NCBI GenBank assembly: GCA_964483625.1
Contig: CAZABB010000005.1
Coordinates: 1-64,000, forward strand
Source of the DNA: JAFGQU01 sp964483625
GTDB lineage: Bacteria; Omnitrophota; Gorgyraeia; Duberdicusellales; 4484-171
Reading direction: 5' to 3'
DNA length: 64,000 nucleotides
The position numbers were made by a program, and so were the translations under genes. Of the stretch, positions 49,193 through 58,616 are shown piece by piece; positions within the stretch are counted from its first letter, which is position 1; each line of letters begins with the position of its first letter. The notes under the pieces were generated by a model that worked only from the letters and a program-made list of their open reading frames with translations, had not been told where the DNA came from and made no database searches.

Positions 49193-49231
49193 GGTAAAAA
49201 GGTTATTTTTATATGTGAGGAGGAGAGTGAG

Positions 49232-50674
49232 TTGAAAAAACGCATTGCGATCGTCGGCGCCGGGGTGGGGGGATTGGCAACGGCTGCCCGCCTTTCTCAG
49301 GCCGGCCATTATGTCGATGTCTACGAACGCCTGCCTCGCCCGGGCGGCCGGGCGCATATCATCGAAGATGCCGGGTTCAAATTCGACACCGGTCCTTCCT
49401 TTGTCCTGATGCCCCCGTTTTTCCGCGAATTATTTTCTTCCTGCCAAAAAGACATTGCCGGATATCTGGATTTGATTCCTCTGGATATCCACTACAAAAT
49501 ATTTTATCCCAACGGAAAACAGCTTACCGTGTACCGCGATACCCAGAGGACAAAGGAAGAACTTGAGAGGATCGAACCCGGCGCAAGCGCCCGGTATGAC
49601 CGGTTTATCCGGGATATCGGTACTATGTATCATAGCGTCGAACCCCTCTTGTATCAATGCTTCACCCCGGGCCGGCTGGTCAACCCCGCCTACTGGAATC
49701 TTCTCTGGAAGCTGAAAACCCATAAATCCTACTGGCGGCTGGCTCATGATTTTTTTAAGACCAGAGAACTTATCGCCGCGTTCACTTTCGAGGCGATGTT
49801 TATCGGTGTATCTCCTCACCATGCGCCGGCGTTTTACAGTGTGATTACCTACGCCGACCATGTGCAGAAAATTTACCACCCCCGCGGCGGGATGTATCAG
49901 ATCCCTCTGAGCTTAGAGCGTCTGGGAAGAGAGGCGGGGGTAACGTTTCATTACGGTGAGGAAGTGGGGAAGGTCTCAGGGGCCAACGGATCGGTATCGC
50001 TGGATATCGGGTCCGCCAGGGAACGTTTTGACCAGGTAGTTATTAATGCCGATTACGCCTATGCCTGCCGGACACTTCTGGGTGAATCCTTGCCCAACTA
50101 CCGCTATTCCTGTTCGGTGTACCTTCTCTATTTGGGATTGAAGAAAAAGATCAAGGGGTTAGAGCATCATAATCTTTTCTTTGCCCGGGACCTGGAAAAG
50201 AATTTAAAAGAAATATTCGGTGATCATACCGTGTCCGAAGACCCTTCTTTTTATGTCCACGTACCTACGGTGACTGATCCTTCCCTGGCCCCGCCCGGGA
50301 AAGAGATCGTGTATATTCTCATCCCGGTGCCGAATCTCGAGAACGCCCGCGGTCATTTTTCTCGCCATGAAGAGAAACTCAGGAACCTCGTCCTTAACAA
50401 GATACGCGAGATTACCGGTGAGAACATCGCGGACTTAATTGAAGTCAAACACCGGTTCTACCCCGAAGATTTTGTTTCCCGCTATAACGTGCGTCACGGC
50501 GCGACCTTCGGGCTGGCGCATACGTTGATGCAGAGCGCGTTTTTCCGGCCGCCCAACCGTCACCGTCGCCACAAAAACGTGTATTTTGTCGGATGTAGTA
50601 CCCAGCCCGGGGAAGGGTTGCCCCCCGTCATCGCCTCCTCCCGTATCGTTTGCGATCTGATCGGTTGCGCTTAA
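49232..50674 (+). CDS. crtI: Phytoene desaturase (CrtI type)
   Basis: A 480-residue FAD-dependent carotenoid desaturase. The TTG at 49232 is the likely start: it follows GAGGAGG and gives the standard N-terminus KKRIAIVGAGVGGLATAARLSQAGHYVDVYERLPRPGGRA (dinucleotide-binding fold). Further CrtI features are FDTGPSFVLMP, YHPRGGMYQIPLSLERLG and the C-terminal VGCSTQPGEGLPPVIASSRIV. The product may be lycopene or a partly desaturated carotene. CrtI and CrtO/diapophytoene enzymes are not separable by eye. It converges on ispH. Confidence 0.9.
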   Translation: MKKRIAIVGAGVGGLATAARLSQAGHYVDVYERLPRPGGRAHIIEDAGFKFDTGPSFVLMPPFFRELFSSCQKDIAGYLDLIPLDIHYKIFYPNGKQLTVYRDTQRTKEELERIEPGASARYDRFIRDIGTMYHSVEPLLYQCFTPGRLVNPAYWNLLWKLKTHKSYWRLAHDFFKTRELIAAFTFEAMFIGVSPHHAPAFYSVITYADHVQKIYHPRGGMYQIPLSLERLGREAGVTFHYGEEVGKVSGANGSVSLDIGSARERFDQVVINADYAYACRTLLGESLPNYRYSCSVYLLYLGLKKKIKGLEHHNLFFARDLEKNLKEIFGDHTVSEDPSFYVHVPTVTDPSLAPPGKEIVYILIPVPNLENARGHFSRHEEKLRNLVLNKIREITGENIADLIEVKHRFYPEDFVSRYNVRHGATFGLAHTLMQSAFFRPPNRHRRHKNVYFVGCSTQPGEGLPPVIASSRIVCDLIGCA

Positions 50675-50705
50675 AAAACATGTTGGTTTAACAGAAAAGG
50701 CGTGC

Positions 50706-51554
50706 TTACCTTTTCAGGGCCTTTACATATGCAATGACGGTATCGGTAATATATTCGGGGGTGGAGGCTCCCGCGGTGATCCCGACGCTTGTAGCCTCCT
50801 CGAACCAGCGGGGATCGATTTGTTTTTTAGATTGAATCCAGTAGGTGTTCCGGTTCAGTTCCTGGGAAATTTCGTAGAGACGCCGGGTGTTAGCGCTTGT
50901 TTTCGAGCCGATGATCAGCATGACGTCGTTCTTAAGCGGCATCGTTTTTATTTCTTTTTGTTTTATCCGGGTGGGATTGCATATCGTATTATGAAATTTC
51001 AGATTGGGTATATGTGCTTTAAGCAGATTGACGAGCCGGGAGACTTTTTCGGTATTCTGTGTCGACTGGACAACGACGGCCGCTTTGGTAATTGAATGAA
51101 ACAGCGCGGGACGGATCTGTTTTACTGTATCGATGACCAGGGCTTTTGTGTTCAGCTGTCCCAGAATTCCCTGGACCTCATCGTGTTTCCTATCGCCGAT
51201 AATGATGACGGTGTATCCGTCCTTTTCGGCATTCCTGGCCAGGGTATGAATTTCTTTCACCATCGGGCAAGTGGCGTCGACGATCGTGTATCCTTGCTGT
51301 CTGGCTTTTTCGATTGTTTTCCGGGATGCTCCGTGAGCCCGGATTAAGAGCACGGTATGTTCACCCTGGCCCAGCCGCTGGATTTTTTTTATGCCGCAGG
51401 CAGCGATGTTCCGTACGACATCTTCGTTATGAACGATATCTCCCAACATGACCACGCAAGAGTGTTTTTTCGCCGTGGCGCATGCCAGGGCCAGGGCTCT
51501 TTTTACTCCCGAACAGAATCCGGCGGAACGGGCTACTCTGACATTCATGAACAC
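50706..51554 (-). CDS. ispH: 4-hydroxy-3-methylbut-2-enyl diphosphate reductase
   Basis: A 282-residue [4Fe-4S] enzyme making IPP and DMAPP, last step of the MEP pathway. The three cluster cysteines are in ARSAGFCSGV, VDATCPMVK and NTICNPTR; the catalytic region EHTVLLIRAHGASRK and the SKTSANTRRL substrate loop are present. Full length, without the S1 fusion seen in some clostridia. Starts at 51554 or 51548; it overlaps crtB by about 10 bases, placing precursor supply in the carotenoid operon rather than beside plsC-rpsA. Confidence 0.95.
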   Translation of the reverse strand: MFMNVRVARSAGFCSGVKRALALACATAKKHSCVVMLGDIVHNEDVVRNIAACGIKKIQRLGQGEHTVLLIRAHGASRKTIEKARQQGYTIVDATCPMVKEIHTLARNAEKDGYTVIIIGDRKHDEVQGILGQLNTKALVIDTVKQIRPALFHSITKAAVVVQSTQNTEKVSRLVNLLKAHIPNLKFHNTICNPTRIKQKEIKTMPLKNDVMLIIGSKTSANTRRLYEISQELNRNTYWIQSKKQIDPRWFEEATSVGITAGASTPEYITDTVIAYVKALKR

Positions 51555-52420
51555 GCTCCTTTGACAAGAAGAAACAGAGCGATTTTACATTTCTCCGTTT
51601 TGGAAACATGCGCTCTCTGAGAAAACACGTCGTACCGGTTTCGTTCCACCGCGGACAGGATACCCGCGTATATTTCTTTCATGGCTCTTACGACATAACG
51701 CTGACGGCGCGATGTAAGCCGAGTGATCCCGCTTTCCGATTTCCGGTAGAAATGTTGCGCCCTGTCGATCTGGAAACGTACCAAGGCGACGAAATTCTCA
51801 TCGACTATTTTCTTCCGCAGATGGCCTTCGGTGACGCCGAACTGCTCTAGTTCCTTCTGAGGCAGATATATCCGTCCCCGGCGGTAATCTTCCTCGATAT
51901 CCCGGATGATATTAGTCAATTGCATGGCAATCCCCAGATTGATCGCGGGTTCGCGGGTCTTTTCTGTGTCGTCGCGAAATATTTTAAGCATAATCAATCC
52001 GATAATTGCGGCGACGCGGTAACAGTAGAGATATAACCGGTCGAAATGTTCATACCGGTTTTCGGTAATATCCATTTCCATCCCTTTTATCAGTTCATAA
52101 AAATATTCGGCCGGGATCCCGTATTCTTCTACGGTATGCCGGAACGCGGCAAGAAGAGGCGGAAGGTTATCGTTGCCCGCATAGGCTGAGGTAATACCTT
52201 TACGTATCGATGAAAGAATATCTTTGGGTTCGGTGCCGGATCCGGCGTCGACGGCGTCGTCGGTCTTGCGGCAGACGGCATATACGCTGTAGGAGGCGTC
52301 TCGCACGGGAGAGGGGAGGAATCGGCTGGCAAAATAAAAGGTACTGGCGTGAATCCGGGTAATATGTTTAGCCTGAGCAAAGCCTTGGGCCAGTTGTACT
52401 TGATGAGGGGGCTGGCTCAT
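51545..52420 (-). CDS. crtB: Phytoene synthase
   Basis: A 291-residue trans-prenyltransferase joining two GGPP molecules head to head. Both Asp-rich Mg-binding sites are present: VCRKTDDAVDAG (first DxxxD) and NIIRDIEEDYRRGRIYLP (second). The sequence belongs to the squalene/phytoene synthase family; hopanoid HpnC/HpnD cannot be excluded by sequence alone, but crtI and cyclase genes alongside support carotenoid synthesis. First gene of the minus-strand crtB-ispH pair, divergent from the cyclase genes. Confidence 0.9.
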   Translation of the reverse strand: MSQPPHQVQLAQGFAQAKHITRIHASTFYFASRFLPSPVRDASYSVYAVCRKTDDAVDAGSGTEPKDILSSIRKGITSAYAGNDNLPPLLAAFRHTVEEYGIPAEYFYELIKGMEMDITENRYEHFDRLYLYCYRVAAIIGLIMLKIFRDDTEKTREPAINLGIAMQLTNIIRDIEEDYRRGRIYLPQKELEQFGVTEGHLRKKIVDENFVALVRFQIDRAQHFYRKSESGITRLTSRRQRYVVRAMKEIYAGILSAVERNRYDVFSQRAHVSKTEKCKIALFLLVKGACS

Positions 52421-52501
52421 GGTCCTATTTTACACTCAAACCATTTTGGTTCAACCGAGATTTTCATTGAACAGAAATGAGCTTTAAGATAGAATTTTGG
52501 T

Positions 52502-52804
52502 ATGTCACCGTATATGTGGGTTCTGGTTTTCTCCGGCATCGGGCCGCTGGTGTTAAGTTTCTGGCCCGGTTTAAAATTCTGGCAAAAGTGGCGCGCTTTG
52601 GCGGGGTCGATTGCGCTGATTCTGGTTATTTTTGGCACCTGGGATGTCATCGCCACGGTGCGCGGGCACTGGGTTTTTCATCCTCAGAAAGTATGGAATC
52701 TGCGGATCATAAACCTTCCTGTGGAAGAGGTGCTTTTTTTCGTGATCATCCCCTTTTGCTGTATATTTACCTGGGAAGTAATACATTATTTCGGGAAGGA
52801 TTAA
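52502..52804 (+). CDS. Lycopene cyclase domain protein, first subunit (CrtYc-like)
   Basis: A 100-residue membrane protein with three predicted helices. The motif INLPVEEVLFFVIIPFCCIFTWE holds the PxEE...FF signature of heterodimeric CrtYcd/CarRA-type lycopene cyclases, in which two small proteins form one beta-cyclase. The second subunit follows after three bases. Together they should cyclise lycopene to gamma- or beta-carotene. Confidence 0.85.
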   Translation: MSPYMWVLVFSGIGPLVLSFWPGLKFWQKWRALAGSIALILVIFGTWDVIATVRGHWVFHPQKVWNLRIINLPVEEVLFFVIIPFCCIFTWEVIHYFGKD

Positions 52805-52807
52805 TCA

Positions 52808-53119
52808 ATGAAAGAATACACGCTGATATCTCTCGGCGCGGTTATTATTACGGTCATCGTTGACCAGGTAAGCCGGGTGCGTCTGATGCGGCGCAAAACA
52901 TACTGGTTTTACCTGGCTTTGTTTACCCTGCTGATGATTGTCGTCAACGGATACATTACGCATCAAAAGATTGTCCGGTACAGTTCGTACTACTATTGCG
53001 GCATACGCATGGGAAGTATTCCTCTGGAGGACTTTTTATTTAATTTCAGCATGGTCACGCTGACCATTATTTTCTGGGAGGTTTTAAAAAAACATATTCG
53101 TTCTAAGGAGAACCAATGA
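52808..53119 (+). CDS. Lycopene cyclase domain protein, second subunit (CrtYd-like)
   Basis: A 103-residue membrane protein with about three helices, companion of the preceding gene. Its signature is RMGSIPLEDFLFNFSMVTLTIIFWE, the P-x-ED-x-x-F form of the cyclase motif. In actinobacteria such as Corynebacterium the two halves are CrtYe/Yf or CrtYc/Yd. The gene overlaps the TPR gene by four bases. Confidence 0.83.
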   Translation: MKEYTLISLGAVIITVIVDQVSRVRLMRRKTYWFYLALFTLLMIVVNGYITHQKIVRYSSYYYCGIRMGSIPLEDFLFNFSMVTLTIIFWEVLKKHIRSKENQ

Positions 53120-53997
53120 ACGTAAAAACATTCGTAATTTTACTGGGATGCTTTTTGTGTCTGTTGCCGCGGGGGGGATGGGCTCTTGATTGGAAAGCCT
53201 TGCATGAGGAAGCCGGCCGGATATCGCTTGATCCGGCCGATCAGGAGATCGATCCTGCCGGGTTATCGAAGGAAGAATTGTATATACGGGGCCTGGTGTA
53301 TTTCAAATATCATCGTGACCAGAAAGCTCAGCAGATATTCGCAGGGCTGAGAGAAAAACTGTCGAATGAGCACGCTGTTCTCTGGGGCTATGCCGAAAGT
53401 CTACGCCGTCAGCATCGCTATTCGGAAAGCATACCGATACTGGAGGAAATTATCGATGCCCATCCTGATTTCGCTCCGGCCTATATCAGCCTGGGGTACA
53501 TCAGGTATATGCAGATGGAATTCAATCAAACCGCACGGCTTGCCGCGAAAGTTCTGGCTCTGGGCCGCGATGATGTCGATACAACCAATTTCGTCAACGC
53601 GCACGGGCTGTATGCCGGAGCCAAGGGGATGATTGCCCACTACGGCGGTCCGTTATCGAAAGCGGTAAACGGAGCGGCAGTCCTGCCTCATCTGAAAGCC
53701 GCTCAGAAGATAGATCCTGAGAGTATTTCGGTTCTTTACGGCCTGGGAAGTTTTTATCTTCTTGCGCCGCCGGTTTTGGGCCGCGATATTGATAAAGCGT
53801 TACGGTATCTCGAGCAGGCCCGTGAAGCCGACCCTTATTTTGCCGATATTCATGTGCGCATAGCGCAAGGGTATCGCGCTCAAGGAGACATGGCCAAATA
53901 CGAGCAGGCCATAGAGGAGGCGTTACGTCTTGATCCTCAGAACGAAATCGCCCTGGATGTTCAATCCCGCCGCTGTAAGTTCATCTGTCTGGACTGA
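53116..53997 (+). CDS. Secreted TPR-repeat protein
   Basis: A 293-residue protein with a signal peptide (FVILLGCFLCLLPRGGWALD), so it lies in the periplasm or on the membrane. TPR-like repeats fill most of it (ELYIRGLVYFKYHRDQKAQQIF, AYISLGYIRYMQMEFNQTARL, ALRYLEQAREADPYFADIHVR, YEQAIEEALRLDPQNEIAL). A Gly/Pro-rich loop about residues 175-190 interrupts them. It is coupled to the lycopene cyclase genes by a four-base overlap, but no carotenoid role is evident from the sequence. Confidence 0.75.
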   Translation: MNVKTFVILLGCFLCLLPRGGWALDWKALHEEAGRISLDPADQEIDPAGLSKEELYIRGLVYFKYHRDQKAQQIFAGLREKLSNEHAVLWGYAESLRRQHRYSESIPILEEIIDAHPDFAPAYISLGYIRYMQMEFNQTARLAAKVLALGRDDVDTTNFVNAHGLYAGAKGMIAHYGGPLSKAVNGAAVLPHLKAAQKIDPESISVLYGLGSFYLLAPPVLGRDIDKALRYLEQAREADPYFADIHVRIAQGYRAQGDMAKYEQAIEEALRLDPQNEIALDVQSRRCKFICLD

Positions 53998-54022
53998 AGT
54001 AAACCAAAAAAGATTTGAGAGG

Positions 54023-55063
54023 TTAGAGGCGCAGGAGCTGGTCGGGATAATTTTTGAGTATCTGCCGGTATTTTTTCCGCATGGGCAGGGTTTTGACCAG
54101 GTCTTGGGCGTTATGGGTAAGACGGTCGATTTCTTCTTGCGCGAATCGTAATGCCCCGGTTTTCTCCATGACGAGGCGTATGGCCCGGAGGTCTTTTTTA
54201 GTCACCCTTTTTTTGGTCAGGACTCTTTTGATGAGAGATTTTTCCCTCACCGATCCCTGCTGATATGCTTTCCAGATCAGAACGGTTTTTTTTGACTCCT
54301 GCAGGTCCGAAAGAGTCGATTTCCCGATTTTTTTTTCATCTCCGAAGACTCCTAAGATGTCATCCTTGATCTGGAATGCCCGGCCGAGAAAAATTCCGTA
54401 CCGGGAGATATTCTCTATGGTTTTCGGTGACGCTCCGGCAAGAATCGCTCCGGTGGAGAGCGGGGTCGCAAACGTGTAATGGGCGGTTTTATAATCGTAA
54501 ATTTTATAGATATCCTTACGGGATACCTGATGAATCTTTTTGGTATCGTTGACGAGTTCGATGAATTCACCGCCGCCGGTAAAGATTGCCGCCCGGATGA
54601 AATTTTTCAGGGCTTTTTCCTTGCGGCAGGGTTCTTCTTTGATGGAAAGGAAGGCATCGATAGCCATCGCGTACATAACATCACCGGCAACCAGAGCCAT
54701 GTCCTGCCCGGAAAACTTGAGTTTCCCGAAATGTTTTAAATAGTTATCCAGCATCGCGTGCATCGAGGGTTTCCCCCGCCGCGTCAGAGATTTATCGATG
54801 ATGTCGTCATGGACGAGCATGAAGTCATGCAGCAGCTCGATCGCCAGAGCGCTGCGGTAGAGCCCCGGAACTTTTCTTTTGGCAAAGCCCAGATATCCGA
54901 TGACAAAAAGAATGGGGCGGATACGTTTACCGTCGCGGATGAGAAAGTTCTTGATCGAACGGTAGAGAAGGGGAGAAATTTTTTTTAAAGAATATTCTTT
55001 GTCGATAGTCTTGATAAACGCGGGGATATTCCGGTCAACGGCTTTTTTAAGTGCACCAATCAT
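54023..55063 (-). CDS. Polyprenyl diphosphate synthase (probable GGPP synthase)
   Basis: A 346-residue trans-isoprenyl diphosphate synthase. The first Asp-rich motif is LVHDDIIDKSLTRRGKPS (DDxxD) and the second is FQIKDDILGVFGD, with DDILG in place of DDxxD. That second form is common in archaeal and some bacterial GGPP synthases. Basic substrate residues are in IRDGKRIRPILF. Product chain length is not provable by eye; GGPP for CrtB and longer chains for MenA are both possible. Last gene of the menG-menA-protease operon on the minus strand. Confidence 0.85.
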   Translation of the reverse strand: MIGALKKAVDRNIPAFIKTIDKEYSLKKISPLLYRSIKNFLIRDGKRIRPILFVIGYLGFAKRKVPGLYRSALAIELLHDFMLVHDDIIDKSLTRRGKPSMHAMLDNYLKHFGKLKFSGQDMALVAGDVMYAMAIDAFLSIKEEPCRKEKALKNFIRAAIFTGGGEFIELVNDTKKIHQVSRKDIYKIYDYKTAHYTFATPLSTGAILAGASPKTIENISRYGIFLGRAFQIKDDILGVFGDEKKIGKSTLSDLQESKKTVLIWKAYQQGSVREKSLIKRVLTKKRVTKKDLRAIRLVMEKTGALRFAQEEIDRLTHNAQDLVKTLPMRKKYRQILKNYPDQLLRL

Positions 55064-55094
55064 GACAGTATCTTAACATAGCTTACCGGTTAAC

Positions 55095-55715
55095 TCAAGG
55101 CGCAAGCGGTAAAACGACGAAGATCATCACGTCCCATACCGCGTGGGAGATGATCGCCGGCCACAGAGAACGAAACCGCAGGTATAATCCTCCCCAGAGG
55201 AATCCGCACAGAAGCGCCGCGACGATAAGCAGGGGATTACGTGCCCAGATATGAACGAGAGCATACAGGAGGACAGCCACGATATATCCTTTCTTCCGGC
55301 CCCAGGCGCGCATAAGGGAATGCTGGATATATCCTCTCCAGAATATCTCCTCGCCGGGGCCGATGATACACAAAAGAAGCACGGCTATCATCCCGGGGGA
55401 GGTATCCTGTTTGGTTTGGTAGACCGACTGGATAAAATAACTGCTTTGGATGAATACCCGGCTGATAAGTTCTTTCCCCGCCCAGAAAATTGCATACAGC
55501 GCCATGGCGGTGAATATTCCCCACCATATATGGTGAACATGAAACGAAAGGAATTCGGAAACGTCCCGGCGGCGAAGCCATAATGCCCAGCCGCTTAATA
55601 GCATGACGCTTACGGTCATCATCGGCCAAAAAGGGGTCAGGGGGGTGAGGGGAGGAAAAAAGAGAAACAGCCAGAAAAAGAACGAAACCAGAAGAGCAAT
55701 CAGCACCGGCTTCAT
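55095..55715 (-). CDS. CPBP-family intramembrane metalloprotease
   Basis: A 206-residue protein with five or six predicted helices. It has the CPBP (CAAX protease/bacteriocin-processing) motifs: GPGEEIFWRGYIQHSLM with the EExxxR glutamates and arginine, FLWGGLYLRF and IISHAVWDV with the conserved histidine. The family includes CAAX prenyl proteases and immunity proteins; in bacteria most substrates are unknown. It overlaps menA by four bases, so a role in membrane-lipid or prenyl biology is possible but only inferred. Confidence 0.85.
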   Translation of the reverse strand: MKPVLIALLVSFFFWLFLFFPPLTPLTPFWPMMTVSVMLLSGWALWLRRRDVSEFLSFHVHHIWWGIFTAMALYAIFWAGKELISRVFIQSSYFIQSVYQTKQDTSPGMIAVLLLCIIGPGEEIFWRGYIQHSLMRAWGRKKGYIVAVLLYALVHIWARNPLLIVAALLCGFLWGGLYLRFRSLWPAIISHAVWDVMIFVVLPLAP

Positions 55716-56635
55716 ATGGGTATTGTGTCAAGAGAGAGAGACGTAACCATGAGTATGCCGAAAAGGAAATGAAGCTTTGCCGTCTCGATATCGATAGTGG
55801 CCAGCTGGTGTGGGGCATGGGCGTTGCTGGTTTTAATGGTCCCGATATTCTTCAGCGCTACCGGCAGACTTAAAAAGACCAGGAAGCCCCATGCCGATAA
55901 GGTTCCGGTTGTCATCAGCAGGAGGATACTCACATAGGCGCAACCGATTAAAAAAACATATTGTATTTGGGCCCGGCGATGCCCGAGGATATTTGCTATT
56001 GTTTTGATATGCGATTGTTTGTCATGGTCGATATCGCGCAGATTATTGGCGTGGAGGATCCCTGCGACCAGAAATCCTATCGGTAAAGAAAGGGAAAGAA
56101 TGCGGGGATGATACCCTCCGGTCAGGGCAAAATATGATCCGATTACCATAAGCGGCCCCATCAGGATAAAGACAACCATGTCGCCTAAGGCGCGGTATTT
56201 ATATTCGACCGGATGTGCCGTATAAAAAAAACCTCCCAAAAGGCCGATCGTACCCAGTACGAGCATCGGTATTCCGCGCGCAGAGACCAATATGCATCCT
56301 AAAAGGAAACCTGCGGCAAAACAGAGGAGAGCGCCCCGGTAGATCTGACGCGGCGGCAATTTTCCCTGCGGCAGGATACCGCTGGAACCGAATGTCGTGG
56401 GCGTGTCGAGGCCGTGTTTGAAATCATAATAATCGTTGATTAAATTGGTCCCTGAATGAAACAGTAAAGAACACAGGAGGATCAGGGGAAAAAGTTCCCA
56501 GCGGACGGGTTGAGGTCCGGAAAAAGCGCATACCGCGCCTAAGGTAATCGGGATAATCGATGCGGTAAACGCAAACGGCCGGACCGCTTGGATCCAGTAA
56601 GAGACACGTTGGGAAAAAGATATTTGTGACTGCAT
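55712..56635 (-). CDS. menA: 1,4-dihydroxy-2-naphthoate prenyltransferase (MenA, UbiA family)
   Basis: A 307-residue membrane enzyme attaching the polyprenyl chain to the menaquinone head-group precursor. The ATG at 56635 (MQSQISFSQRVSYWIQAVRPF) is preferred over an upstream open frame that overlaps menG antisense-style. Mg/diphosphate motifs: TNLINDYYDFKHGLD (NDxxDxxxD) and NNLRDIDHDKQSHIKTIANILG (DxxxD). About eight or nine helices. Adjacent menG and a polyprenyl synthase complete the last steps of menaquinone synthesis. Confidence 0.9.
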   Translation of the reverse strand: MQSQISFSQRVSYWIQAVRPFAFTASIIPITLGAVCAFSGPQPVRWELFPLILLCSLLFHSGTNLINDYYDFKHGLDTPTTFGSSGILPQGKLPPRQIYRGALLCFAAGFLLGCILVSARGIPMLVLGTIGLLGGFFYTAHPVEYKYRALGDMVVFILMGPLMVIGSYFALTGGYHPRILSLSLPIGFLVAGILHANNLRDIDHDKQSHIKTIANILGHRRAQIQYVFLIGCAYVSILLLMTTGTLSAWGFLVFLSLPVALKNIGTIKTSNAHAPHQLATIDIETAKLHFLFGILMVTSLSLDTIPI

Positions 56636-56673
56636 AAAAAATATTCTATCATACGTCAAAATGGACGACAATG

Positions 56674-57369
56674 CTATTTCTTGGCCTGATAGATGTACGC
56701 GATGCCTCCGCTTAAAGGCTGATAGAAGATCTCGGTGAAGGAGTATCGGGCCAGGAGTGCCGCAACGTTTTCCGGCGGCAGGAATGAAGTGATCGATTCT
56801 GCCAGGTATTGATAGGCTGAAGGGGATCGCGACAGCCGTCCGCCCACGGCCGGGATAAGGGTTTTGAGATAGAAACGATAGAAATTTTTCAGCCGGGATG
56901 AAGGAGGCGGAGTAAATTCCAGCAAACACAGGCGGCCGTCGGTTTTAAGCGTCCGGGCGATTTCCGGGATAGCCGTCTCCTCCGTGGCCAGCAGGTTGCG
57001 TAATCCGAACGCGCTTACGGTGATATCGAACATACCGTCGCGAAACGGAAGAGTGCGGGCATCGGCATTGATCAGAGTGATAGCCCGTCTCCCCCGCAGT
57101 CTTTTGATCTTTTTTTGTGCCGCCGCGAGCATCGGGAGTGAAAAATCGACCCCGAAGACGTCGATGTCTTGGTTATATTTTACGGCCCCAAGGGCGCAAT
57201 CGGCCGTGCCGGTACACAGATCAAGCACGGTCATCCCCGAGGTGTACGGTAAAGCCCGCAGGAACGATCTTCGCCAGTGATAATCGCAACAGAAGCTTAG
57301 TATATGGTTCACGCGGTCGTAATCGGCGGCGATACGGGAAAAAAGTTGTTGAATATCCGGTGAGACCAT
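56674..57369 (-). CDS. menG: Demethylmenaquinone methyltransferase (UbiE/MenG)
   Basis: A 231-residue SAM-dependent C-methyltransferase for the final step of menaquinone synthesis. Family motifs: YDRVNHILSFCCDYHWRR, motif I VLDLCTGTADCALGA, the FDITVSAFGLRNL segment and LCLLEFTPP. The RRSFLR and LRNL sequences match the UbiE/MenG signatures. First gene of the minus-strand operon with menA, the CPBP protease and the polyprenyl synthase. Confidence 0.92.
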   Translation of the reverse strand: MVSPDIQQLFSRIAADYDRVNHILSFCCDYHWRRSFLRALPYTSGMTVLDLCTGTADCALGAVKYNQDIDVFGVDFSLPMLAAAQKKIKRLRGRRAITLINADARTLPFRDGMFDITVSAFGLRNLLATEETAIPEIARTLKTDGRLCLLEFTPPPSSRLKNFYRFYLKTLIPAVGGRLSRSPSAYQYLAESITSFLPPENVAALLARYSFTEIFYQPLSGGIAYIYQAKK

Positions 57370-57476
57370 GGTTATATTTTAACGGTACATGAACAAATGG
57401 GAAGGTATACTTTCGGTGTTATACTTTATGGCATGGTTATGGTAAAATAACCCGCGGTACCGGATACGAAATACAT

Positions 57477-58616
57477 ATGAGGAAAAAAGTCGTTATTATC
57501 GGGGCAGGATTTGCCGGGATGAGTGCGCTGAAAAAACTGGCGCCGCACGGCGGGAAGACCATTGATCTTACGTTTATCGATCGGCGCCGGGCTCACCATT
57601 TTTTGCCGTTGTTGCCGGATATGATCGGCAAGCGGATGCCGAAAGAATCCTTACAGTATTCCTACACCGGTGTTGCCCGCCATACCTACGCGGATTTCGT
57701 TTGCGATACGGTCGAAACCATCTCTCCCGGTGATTCGCGCATTTCTACGGCGTCAGGCGTAATTGAATATGATTATCTTATTCTTTCTCCCGGCTCGGTC
57801 ACCAACTTTTATGGCAATTCCTTCGCTCGTTCCGGCGCTCATACGTTTGACGATGTGACGGCGGTAGAGAGGATCCGGAATGGTTTAGAAACGTTCTCCG
57901 GCAATTACTTCGTTATTGTCGGCGGCGGATATACCGGAATAGAACTGGCGACAAATCTGTGGGCGTATTTTCGGAAAAAGGGCCAGAAGAAAAAAATTAT
58001 TATTATCGAAAAGAGAGATTCTCTCCTGGGGCCGCTTCCGCAATGGATGAAAGAATATGTTAAGGATAACCTTAAGAAGATGGATATTGAGGTATCCTAT
58101 GAGAGCGAGGTCGCTGATTTCCAGGGTCAGTCGGTGCGTTTATCCGATGGGAGGACATTCTTCCCGGCTATGCTTTTTTGGGTTGCCGGAGTGCGTATCC
58201 CTTCCTTTTGTTCGGCGTTAACCGAAGAGAAGTTGCCTCAGGCGAGGCTCAAGGTCGACCGCTATTTACGGCTTCAACGTCAGGAAACCATCTTTGTGGC
58301 CGGAGACGCGGCTTATTTCGAGGATAACGGGAATCCTTTGCGTATGGCGGTGAATATTGCCCGGACGCAAGGGGTATGTGCGGCGAATAATGTCTTAAGG
58401 AGTATCTTAAGGAAACCGCTTATTCCCTATCGGCCGCAGGATTTGGGCTTTGTGGTTCCCCTGGGAAATAATCGCGCCTGCGGCAGCGCGTTGGGGGTTA
58501 CGGTTAAAGGGCGTGTAGCGATAGGGCTGCATTATTTCTTCTGTATATTAAGGTCTTATGGTATAAGGAATAGATGGAATATTTTAGGAGCGTTAATCAA
58601 AGGAGGTTACCGATGA
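57477..58616 (+). CDS. ndh: Type II NADH:quinone oxidoreductase (NDH-2)
   Basis: A 379-residue flavoprotein without proton-pumping subunits. The FAD-binding KKVVIIGAGFAGMSALKKL opens the protein, a second nucleotide-binding motif FVIVGGGYTGIELATNL binds NADH, and FVAGDAA is the conserved FAD end motif. It should pass electrons to menaquinone, which is made by the neighbouring menA/menG products. The sequence could also be a related sulfide:quinone-like enzyme, but the two catalytic cysteines of that family are not apparent. The DoxX gene overlaps its stop. Confidence 0.87.
   Translation: MRKKVVIIGAGFAGMSALKKLAPHGGKTIDLTFIDRRRAHHFLPLLPDMIGKRMPKESLQYSYTGVARHTYADFVCDTVETISPGDSRISTASGVIEYDYLILSPGSVTNFYGNSFARSGAHTFDDVTAVERIRNGLETFSGNYFVIVGGGYTGIELATNLWAYFRKKGQKKKIIIIEKRDSLLGPLPQWMKEYVKDNLKKMDIEVSYESEVADFQGQSVRLSDGRTFFPAMLFWVAGVRIPSFCSALTEEKLPQARLKVDRYLRLQRQETIFVAGDAAYFEDNGNPLRMAVNIARTQGVCAANNVLRSILRKPLIPYRPQDLGFVVPLGNNRACGSALGVTVKGRVAIGLHYFFCILRSYGIRNRWNILGALIKGGYR

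Noticed and set aside
56636..56929. 98-codon N-terminal extension of menA
   Set aside because: It overlaps the menG coding sequence in another frame and lacks membrane or UbiA features; the ATG at 56635 fits the family.
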